DNA of 64,000 nucleotides from Pseudomonas sp. R76 (GTDB lineage Bacteria; Pseudomonadota; Gammaproteobacteria; Pseudomonadales; Pseudomonadaceae): NCBI RefSeq assembly GCF_009834565.1, contig NZ_CP019428.1, positions 2,914,001 to 2,978,000 of the forward strand, read 5' to 3'. Shown piece by piece: positions 58,401 to 64,000 of this stretch (position 1 is its first letter; each line of letters starts with the position of its first letter). The notes under the pieces were generated by a model. It saw only the letters and a program-made list of their open reading frames with translations, ran no database searches and was not told where the DNA came from. The position numbers and the translations under genes were made by a program.

Positions 58401-60597
58401 CCAGTGTCAATGCGTAGGCATCCGGCAAAAAGCCGTTGAGGCCGTGACGGGTCAAGCGCAGCAGGCTGTCCGGCCGCAGCACCGTATCAAGCACCGCCTG
58501 GCTGCGGGCGGTCATGGTTTTACCCAATACCCGCATTTCGGCCTCGCTTTGCAACCCAAGGCGCATTGAGTGGGCATGCTTGTCACGGGCGTTGCCCAAA
58601 AACAGGCGTGGGAGGTTATGCATATCGTTGTCAGCAAATACCTTCAACACTCGGTCAATCACGTCGTTGAAAGTGCTCAGGGTCATGCTGTGCAACTGCT
58701 GGGCCACACGCGGGTTGAGCTTTTTGTAAAAGCCGGTGGTGTCGGCGCCGGCAATCGGTGCGGCTTCAAGGCTCAAGCGCTCGATGAAGTGCTCTACCAT
58801 GCTCAACGACGACACGGGCGGGCGCTCTTCACGTTCCTGGGCTGGCGTTTCGTAGCTGTTGATGTAGACCTCATCGGCCTTCACCTCCAATTGCTGTGCC
58901 TGCAGCTGCGCGTCCAGGGCAAGGGTGACCATGCTGCGCAAGGTCGGATGCTGTTTGCGCTCGATGGCCAGCGCCTCCTCGGCCGCCGTCAGGCGTTGAA
59001 GGTGCAGCTTGGCGCGCTCGGCTTTTACCGTAGAGGGGCGGCTGTTACCGCTGGTGACCGGATGAACCGTCCAACGCCCGGCGGTGTCCAGCGGTGCCAG
59101 GCGATCGTCCAGCATCGTGCGTATATCCAGGGCGCAATCGAGCAGCGCAGCCAGGTCTACCTGGCCGTCGCTGCGCCGGTAAAGTTCCAGTGCGTGGTTC
59201 ATATTGCTGATCTGCTTGAGTGCAATGTCTTCGACCATGCCGGTGAACACGCCGCCTGTGACGGGGCCGGCCGCGATGTTTATCTGGTCCAGGCTCATAA
59301 ACGTGTTGCGTTCATCCAGGGAGAGCACGTTGAGCAACTCATCTTCGTGCCCGGCGGCCTTGAGCATGCTCAACAAGGTGTCTTTCAGATCATCGAGGTT
59401 TTCGAGCACCTGCAATCCGCGCGATTGCGTGTAGAGGTAAGCGTGTGTTTCGCTGAGCATCAGCGTGCCGGCCAGCTCCACATAGTGCTGATACGGCGCG
59501 TAAAGCCGCACTTTCTCCACGCTCAGGCGGCTGGCGTAGTGGCTGCGGGCGGTCTGGTCGCTGAGGAACAGCGCCTGGAGCGTGTGGCTTTGGTCGGCAG
59601 TGAGGGTTTCTTGTTGGCGCTTGAGCAAGATATCCAGACGAAACTTGTCAGCCATGACCTGCGCGAAAAAATCCAGGCGCGAGGTGCCGCTGCCGGTGTC
59701 CTCGTTCCAGTAAGTCTGCAGCAGGCTGTCCAGCAGCTTTGACAAGATGCTGGAGGTCTGTTCGACCAGCGTTTCCCAATGCTGCTGATCTTGTTCCAGT
59801 TGGGGCTGGGTGAAGGTGCTGGTGACATGCCGGGGGTTAATGAACTCGCGGGTTTGCGCCTTGGGCCAGGCATGTCGTACATAAAACTGCAGGAGCGCTT
59901 CGCTTAACGGTTGGGACTCGACCCAGCGTCGACCGCCGCCCCCCGGCATTTGCACAAAACAGTTCACCTGCGTATGGCGTTGATCCAGCCCTGGGAAGTC
60001 AGCGCGCGCCATGATGCCGAGCAGCGTATCGAGCATGCCGGGCAAGGTCGGGATTTTTTGCAGGTGCGCAAGCATCGCCTGCACGTTGGCGTGCTGGCAG
60101 GCCTGCAGCGTCTGCTCCTGGTCCACTTGCACCGAGCCTTCGATCGTTGCAGTGGTCAACATGATGGTGGTGCCGACAGGCAACGCGTTGCGCTGGGTAA
60201 TCGACAGGAAGCTCAGCCATTCGACGCGCTGCACCGGGTCGACCAACTGCTCGCCCACTTCGGTGAGCAGCGAAGCATGATCGTCAGCAACCTGAATGCC
60301 GCCATACGGGGTGTACAGCAGGGCCTTGGCACCATCCGGGCTGGGGCTCATCACAAATGCACCGGCGATGGGCGTCGCCGGTTGACCTGAGACGTTGATC
60401 AGCAGTCTCTCGACGCGCATCGGATGGCCGCGCAGTTGGGTATCCTGGCGAGCGGCATCGCTGGCGTAGTAAAGGTTATGCAGCCAATCAAGGTCTTGGG
60501 TGGTGAGCCCCAATGCGCGCTCGCGGTCGCTGGGGGTTTTTCGACTGATGGGCTGCAGGAATTCGTCGAAAAAGTACGGTGGGGTGACGCGGACCAT
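55453..60597 (-). CDS. Giant DUF6543-like (dermonecrotic-toxin-related) protein with C-terminal HELTH motif
   Basis: 1,714 residues, apparently intact. The bulk (about 1-1250) looks like the large Pseudomonas DUF6543 proteins: repeated blocks with LLYTPYGGIQV, RLYAPYQHYVEL, VVLWTPRLGHEVF and VLYAPYSENHVL, each starting a similar unit. A linker (about 1310-1400) precedes a C-terminal domain with KSYVPLDGKVYSVKKTAQHW and the zinc-peptidase-like IHELTHLRLRTED (HELTH at 1582-1586). No signal peptide is seen. A toxin delivered by another system is plausible but no secretion gene or immunity gene is next to it. The ATG at 60597 has GGAG 8 nt before it; an upstream start would add 22 residues. Confidence 0.85.
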   Translation of the reverse strand: MVRVTPPYFFDEFLQPISRKTPSDRERALGLTTQDLDWLHNLYYASDAARQDTQLRGHPMRVERLLINVSGQPATPIAGAFVMSPSPDGAKALLYTPYGGIQVADDHASLLTEVGEQLVDPVQRVEWLSFLSITQRNALPVGTTIMLTTATIEGSVQVDQEQTLQACQHANVQAMLAHLQKIPTLPGMLDTLLGIMARADFPGLDQRHTQVNCFVQMPGGGGRRWVESQPLSEALLQFYVRHAWPKAQTREFINPRHVTSTFTQPQLEQDQQHWETLVEQTSSILSKLLDSLLQTYWNEDTGSGTSRLDFFAQVMADKFRLDILLKRQQETLTADQSHTLQALFLSDQTARSHYASRLSVEKVRLYAPYQHYVELAGTLMLSETHAYLYTQSRGLQVLENLDDLKDTLLSMLKAAGHEDELLNVLSLDERNTFMSLDQINIAAGPVTGGVFTGMVEDIALKQISNMNHALELYRRSDGQVDLAALLDCALDIRTMLDDRLAPLDTAGRWTVHPVTSGNSRPSTVKAERAKLHLQRLTAAEEALAIERKQHPTLRSMVTLALDAQLQAQQLEVKADEVYINSYETPAQEREERPPVSSLSMVEHFIERLSLEAAPIAGADTTGFYKKLNPRVAQQLHSMTLSTFNDVIDRVLKVFADNDMHNLPRLFLGNARDKHAHSMRLGLQSEAEMRVLGKTMTARSQAVLDTVLRPDSLLRLTRHGLNGFLPDAYALTLGIGTSAATSPLANLFVLTERGGIDPERSGRVVLWTPRLGHEVFTSIETLRSALTQRLAHPIKRLSLLENLPVSLRRPHQVYRLGPLQRIDDNVLNNRLQTYSDYVMDGVDHLLSMKLPARALQDRLDNVLEQAAPTNLARAIAVAGALVNQQALPVWLGMATTQDQIHHAELLEQYHNSAPDEKDYLHGIVPVRKHAFTALQALLKARFPDLDLSPDDIQLPVHQALDVHVLSLTDFAVRHWPDLEAENLRPRSRTATPLPPALDASTVIQMVRQLDLKTAYHSVVQNTLNAQTEAARKRRRLFCRQLPWQMLQYAHEQKLQERLTARALGYIQQVFNMPDALARATLAGATAIIRPLALIATDGAAAVKALGMYLIGPESSSAGPLVLYAPYSENHVLKEYANEQALLDELEKPGALQDWTLRHLELAHQATYRNLLQNNRHRPSDIRLAASAVSGNALHALFSDNTQMLLKMLACQFKKDAKVLWDTAVNLLGEDIPTAVRFMAGKLAYPLVVWRSYRLFKRSAEALQLHKWRAALKDFIAGVAQMAALRGELDGSAKPPPTEKPVTLAELSDDTLPTATSLSSLDITAPSRTELQPFEDHDIALKDLEKSPTSHVYHDKSRSKSYVPLDGKVYSVKKTAQHWRLSKDPLNGAYVGRNPQGKWVLDLRRHNPRFGKVLSRYRTRNGERETINIEASGIRAIANLSNWKAQAINEALNVATYYGVTCKRNIAHFSLQRDPNSRVGLFLGEMFGVISISPQQLSRVEKIIDGILDELSDPSLTGPDSKRFVSGTSRVSMAQEYAFVIPEDRERKLYLLNRFFDPDMDEYQNRLNSPFDISAHARASTLIHELTHLRLRTEDIAYMDTMRPFPDLINPAQPGAQLMKTTLEDLRKTALSTLTPATMLFKTWDDLSATWEDYGADSGTHYIKQKVLSATGAKDLDDARQVFMSDPDKRIDTILANADSVTYLITHLGRLLDAGA

Positions 60598-60766
60598 GAT
60601 CAGTCTCCAGTGTGCTCGGAAGACGACAGGGTAAGTACGCGTGATTGGCAGGCCGGGGTACATAATCAGCCCCTGCGCAAGTTGACAGCAGGCGCCGTGC
60701 GTGGTGTTTTATCGAGGCCTGTATGTTCATTCGTTGCGCCCTCCAATCATAAAAACGGAGCTTCAA

Positions 60767-61804
60767 ATGTCTGCGCAGTCTCCGACACTGGCTACGGCTT
60801 CAACCTCCATCGGTCTTACTGAGCTGGTGGCCTTGCTACAACAGATATTCGTCCGGCACGGGACCTCGCCCGAGGTGGCCGCCATCCTGGCGCACAATTG
60901 CGCCAGCGCCGAACGCGATGGCGCCCATAGCCATGGCATCTTTCGCATCCCCGGTTACCTCAGCACCCTGGCCAGTGGCTGGGTCGACGGCAAGGCCCTG
61001 CCGGTGGTCACGGATGTGGCCTCCGGTTTTGTGCGCGTTGACGCCTGCAACGGCTTCGCCCAACCCGCATTGGCAGCTGCGCGCGCGCTGCTGGTGGAAA
61101 AAGCCCGCAGTGCCGGGATTGCGCTGCTGGCCATTCACAACTCTCATCATTTCGCCGCGTTGTGGCCGGATGTCGAACCGTTCGCCGAAGAAGGCCTGGT
61201 GGCGCTGAGCGTGGTCAACAGCATGACCTGCGTGGTGCCCCATGGCGCCGACCGGCCGCTGTTCGGCACCAACCCGATCGCGTTTGCCGCGCCACGGGCA
61301 GATGGCGCGCCGATTGTGTTTGACCTGGCCACCAGCGCCATCGCCCATGGCGACGTACAAATTGCCGCGCGCAAGGGCGAGCGCTTGCCGCCGGGCATGG
61401 GCGTCGACAGCCTGGGCCAGCCGACCCAGGACCCCAAGGCCATCCTTGAGGGCGGGGCGCTGCTGCCGTTTGGCGGGCACAAGGGCTCGGCGTTATCGAT
61501 GATGGTCGAATTGCTCGCGGCCGCCCTGACGGGGGGGAACTTCTCGTTTGAATTCAACTGGTCGGATCACCCCGGCGCCCGCACGCCGTGGACCGGGCAG
61601 TTGCTGATCCTGATCGACCCGAGCAAAACCGTCGGGCAAAACTTCGCCGAGCGCAGCCAGGAATTGGTGCGGCAGATGCATGCGGCGGGGTTGCGGCGGT
61701 TGCCGGGGGATCGGCGCCATCGCACACGGGCGAAGTCGCAGGAAATGGGGATCGAGATTGACGCGCAGGACCTTCAGCAGTTGCAGGCACTGGCCGAAGG
61801 CTAA
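60767..61804 (+). CDS. dpkA: Ldh/DpkA-family imino-acid reductase
   Basis: 345-residue member of the malate/L-sulfolactate dehydrogenase (Ldh_2) family. It best resembles Delta1-piperideine-2-carboxylate/Delta1-pyrroline-2-carboxylate reductase, which acts in lysine and proline metabolism. Seen: SAERDGAHSHGIFRIPGY, NSHHFAALWPDVEPFAEEG, the loop FGTNPIAFAAPR and the Gly-rich LLPFGGHKGSALSMMVELLA. The ATG at 60767 has CGGAG 7 nt before it. It is divergent from the giant gene. Substrate assignment is by resemblance. Confidence 0.85.
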   Translation: MSAQSPTLATASTSIGLTELVALLQQIFVRHGTSPEVAAILAHNCASAERDGAHSHGIFRIPGYLSTLASGWVDGKALPVVTDVASGFVRVDACNGFAQPALAAARALLVEKARSAGIALLAIHNSHHFAALWPDVEPFAEEGLVALSVVNSMTCVVPHGADRPLFGTNPIAFAAPRADGAPIVFDLATSAIAHGDVQIAARKGERLPPGMGVDSLGQPTQDPKAILEGGALLPFGGHKGSALSMMVELLAAALTGGNFSFEFNWSDHPGARTPWTGQLLILIDPSKTVGQNFAERSQELVRQMHAAGLRRLPGDRRHRTRAKSQEMGIEIDAQDLQQLQALAEG

Positions 61805-61808
61805 AAGG

Positions 61809-61829
61809 GGCTGCGCCAGCGGCGCAGCC
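61809..61829. terminator. Putative terminator between dpkA and the DUF883 gene
   Basis: GGCTGCGCC and GGCGCAGCC form a 9-bp perfect stem with a 3-nt loop; on the minus strand CCTTTTAG follows. A short direct repeat GCGATGGCTTAGC lies just beyond (61844-61870). Confidence 0.5.
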
Positions 61830-61865
61830 TCAAGGGTTTAGCTGCGATGGCTTAGCAGCGATGGC

Positions 61866-62186
61866 TTAGTTGCGACGACCGAGCAACAGGCCCACCACCA
61901 GGCCAAAGCCTGCGGAAATCGCTACGGTCTGCCACGGGTGGCCACCGATGTAGGTCTCGGTGGCATCGACCACCGGCTTACTGCGTTCACGCACGTTGGA
62001 CACCGATTCCAGCGCCTGCTTGAGCTTGATGGCGACCTGCTCGCGCAAGGTTTCGCCTTCTTCGCCTACCAGGGCGGCGCTGCTCTTGAGCAGTTTGTCC
62101 GATTCTTCAATCAACGCCGTCAGTTCACTGAAGGCTTGATCCTTGATTTGGTCTTCGACAGCTTGGGCAGCGGTTTTGCGGGCCAT
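61866..62186 (-). CDS. DUF883 (ElaB/YqjD-type) inner-membrane protein
   Basis: 106 residues: a helical N-terminal part (about 10-70, DQAFSELTALIEESDKLLKS) and one C-terminal membrane segment with Gly-rich VAISAGFGLVVGLLLGRRN. ElaB/YqjD proteins are tail-anchored and bind ribosomes in stationary phase in E. coli. AAGGAG lies 8 nt before the ATG at 62186; longer upstream reading is non-coding in character. Confidence 0.9.
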   Translation of the reverse strand: MARKTAAQAVEDQIKDQAFSELTALIEESDKLLKSSAALVGEEGETLREQVAIKLKQALESVSNVRERSKPVVDATETYIGGHPWQTVAISAGFGLVVGLLLGRRN

Positions 62187-62349
62187 TGTGTGACTCCTTG
62201 CGAGTGAATGTGACAGTGAACAATGGAGTATCGGGCGACGGCAAAAGTTGCAGATTTTTTGCCGCGAGCTATTTGGGGGTAAAATCCGAATCAGGATATT
62301 TCGACCTACAGTGTAAGATGTCACCTATTTGTGCAGCAGGTAATTCAAC

Positions 62350-62604
62350 ATGAGCTTCAATCTGGCCAACAAAACCCTCGCCGAACGCGCCGAGCTGGAA
62401 GATGAAAAGTCCCGCCTCTACGACCTGTGGCAAACCAACCTGGGCAAGGCCAAAGGCGAAGCGGCACGCTTGTTCGGCGAGCGCGCCAAGCGCAAAGGCA
62501 AGTGGGCCGAGTGGGTGCGCGCCGAGCTTGACGGCATGTCGCCGCCGGAGTTTTCCAACATGGTGCGCAGCGAAGTCAACAAGCTGATGGCGGCGGCGAA
62601 ATAA
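62350..62604 (+). CDS. Conserved small hypothetical protein
   Basis: 84 residues, Lys/Glu/Ala-rich and probably all-helical, with no signal peptide: NLANKTLAERAELEDEKSRL, then a basic stretch RAKRKGKWAEWVRAEL. I do not recognise the family. Its 3' end overlaps the convergent LysR gene by 29 nt. Confidence 0.75.
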   Translation: MSFNLANKTLAERAELEDEKSRLYDLWQTNLGKAKGEAARLFGERAKRKGKWAEWVRAELDGMSPPEFSNMVRSEVNKLMAAAK

Positions 62605-63505
62605 AGCACGCCACAATCGCCTCGCGTACTTTCAGCAACAGCGGATCCAGCTGCGCCTGGGTGCGCCAACCCAGTTCCACCGGGTAGCGTGGCAGCGCCA
62701 GCGGGCAGGGCAGCACACGCAAGCCGGTCATCTGCGCAATCGCCTCGGCGGCATGCCCGGGAATCGTCGCCACCGCCGCGCTGCCCTTGAGCAAAAACGG
62801 CAGCGCGGCAAAGTGGCTGGTCGACGCGCACACCTGGCGGCTCAACCCCTGCGCCGCCAAGCCTTCATCGGTAATCCCGATAAACCCGCCCGATGACACC
62901 AGCACATGCTCGCGTGTGACGAATGCCTCCAGGCTGATGCTGTCCTGGCCCGGTGCCAGACTCGCCGGGTCCACCAAGCAGCGATAATCACCTTCGCCCA
63001 ACACTTGTCGGCTCAGCCGGCGCTCGGCAAAACCACCGGCCGTTATTGCCAGGTCAAGGGTACGGTCGAGCAGGGCCGCGGCGACGATCTGGCTGTGGGT
63101 CTGGCGGAAGATCACGCGCAGCTTCGGCGCGCGCCGTGCAATCTCCTCGATCAGCCGACGGCCGTGGGCAATCTCGAAATCATCGGATAAACCCAGCACC
63201 ACCGAGCGCCCCTGATAGTGCGGGTTATCCGGGTTAATCATCGCCAGGCTCTGGCGGCAGCGGTCCAGCGCCTCGCTGATCACCGGCTTCAACTGGTTGG
63301 CGCGCAAGGTTGGCGCCAAGCCGCGCCCGGTACGCACAAACAATTGATCGCCATACAGCTCGCGCAATCGCCGCAAGCCCGCGCTGATTGCCGATTGGGT
63401 GACGCCCAGGCGCAACGCCGCGCGGCTGGCGCTGGACTCGTCATGCAGGGCTTCGAAGGTTTTCAGCAGGTTCAAATCAACCTGGGCGATATTCATTTGG
63501 CTCAT
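62576..63505 (-). CDS. LysR-type transcriptional regulator
   Basis: About 309 residues. The N-terminal winged helix-turn-helix (NLLKTFEALHDESSASRAAL, then GVTQSAISAGLRRLRELYGD) and a LysR substrate-binding domain (about 90-300) are complete. The ATG at 63505 is chosen; a GTG four codons upstream and another ATG three codons downstream are possible, none with a good ribosome-binding site. It is divergent from a nitrilase gene with about 80 nt between, so it probably controls that gene. Confidence 0.9.
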   Translation of the reverse strand: MSQMNIAQVDLNLLKTFEALHDESSASRAALRLGVTQSAISAGLRRLRELYGDQLFVRTGRGLAPTLRANQLKPVISEALDRCRQSLAMINPDNPHYQGRSVVLGLSDDFEIAHGRRLIEEIARRAPKLRVIFRQTHSQIVAAALLDRTLDLAITAGGFAERRLSRQVLGEGDYRCLVDPASLAPGQDSISLEAFVTREHVLVSSGGFIGITDEGLAAQGLSRQVCASTSHFAALPFLLKGSAAVATIPGHAAEAIAQMTGLRVLPCPLALPRYPVELGWRTQAQLDPLLLKVREAIVACFISPPPSAC

Positions 63506-63586
63506 ATCATTTAGCACTGAGGTGGGCTTTATTCATGATTGCTGCGCGCCGGAGAATGGGCAACCCCAATATTCGGAGTGAGCGTG

Positions 63587-64000
63587 ATGCCTGTTTCAAC
63601 TGTGGCTGCTTTGCAAATCGGTTCGCTGCCAGGTGGCAAGGCCGACACCCTGGCGCAAATCCTGACGTATGAGCACGATATCCTGCGCAGTGGTGCGCAA
63701 CTGGTGGTAATGCCCGAGGCCTTGCTGGGTGGCTACCCCAAGGGCGAGGGCTTCGGCACGCAATTGGGCTATCGCCTGCCGGAAGGCCGCGAAGCCTTTG
63801 CGCAGTATTTTGCCAACGCCATCGATGTGCCTGGGGTCGAGACCGAGGCGCTGGCCGGGTTGTCGGCGCGTACCGGTGCCAGCCTGGTGATCGGTGTGAT
63901 TGAGCGCAGTGGCAGCACCTTGTACTGCACCGTGCTGTATTTCGAGCCGTCGGGTGGCCTGGTGGCCAAGCACCGCAAGTTGATGCCCACCGGCACCGAA
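63587..64000 (+). CDS. Nitrilase, partial at window end
   Basis: The first 138 codons of a carbon-nitrogen hydrolase. The catalytic Glu is in [13 protein letters not shown] and the catalytic Lys in [11 protein letters not shown]; the Cys lies beyond the window. GGYPKG is typical of true nitrilases, which hydrolyse nitriles to acids and ammonia. CGGAG precedes the ATG. Divergent from the LysR gene. Confidence 0.9.
   Translation, partial: MPVSTVAALQIGSLPGGKADTLAQILTYEHDILRSGAQLVVMPEALLGGYPKGEGFGTQLGYRLPEGREAFAQYFANAIDVPGVETEALAGLSARTGASLVIGVIERSGSTLYCTVLYFEPSGGLVAKHRKLMPTGTE

Overview
The window is a chromosomal segment of a fluorescent Pseudomonas, most likely of the P. fluorescens group. The evidence is a near-complete pyoverdine locus in the usual pvd order, TAAAT-N16-CGT promoters of the PvdS type, GTGGGAGCGGGCTTGC-type REPINs, a complete fapABCDEF functional-amyloid operon, and uniformly high GC with no transposase, integrase, tRNA or rRNA gene that I can see.

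1-24642: pyoverdine locus. It opens with the 3' end of one NRPS (A-T), followed 3 nt later by a 3,955-residue NRPS (C-A-T / C-A-T-E / C-A-T-TE). Then come fpvA (receptor) and pvdE (ABC exporter) on the minus strand, pvdF (formyltransferase) on plus, a REPIN cluster, the minus-strand pvdM-pvdN-pvdO operon (periplasmic maturation) and pvdP (tyrosinase) on plus. By-eye adenylation codes read FoOHOrn // Lys - (D)-FoOHOrn - Ser - TE. This matches the end of the known pyoverdine Ser-Lys-Gly-FoOHOrn-(Lys-FoOHOrn-Ser)cyc of P. fluorescens SBW25-type strains. Two intergenic regions each carry a divergent pair of exact PvdS boxes, coordinating pvdE with pvdF and pvdMNO with pvdP.

24635-38404: mostly housekeeping genes: a DUF1853 protein, nadK, a metallophosphoesterase, a translationally coupled AAA+ ATPase / membrane protein / TPR-membrane protein module of unknown function, a YeaC-like protein, a DUF2797 protein, pepN, an aldo/keto reductase with a divergent WYL regulator, an NTF2-like protein, a ZapE-like ATPase and a GNAT acetyltransferase.

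38467-46946: a small exported protein, a second TonB-dependent siderophore receptor with a Fur box, cptA (lipid A phosphoethanolamine transferase) with a ColR-like site, a 58-residue coiled-coil protein, and a coupled gnd-zwf-HAD operon.

46970-55434: a small conserved protein, a VpsR/FleQ-like sigma-54 activator, the minus-strand fapABCDEF operon with a sigma-54 promoter and three upstream copies of AGTGTTTCA, an orphan FecR and a secreted PepSY protein.

55453-64000: a 1,714-residue DUF6543-like giant protein with a C-terminal HELTH motif, a DpkA-type imino-acid reductase, a DUF883 protein, a small hypothetical protein, a LysR regulator and a divergent nitrilase cut by the window end.

The best candidates for undescribed biology are the AAA+/membrane/TPR module (27627-30384), the giant DUF6543/HELTH protein, and the proposed link between the sigma-54 activator and the AGTGTTTCA sites upstream of the fap promoter.
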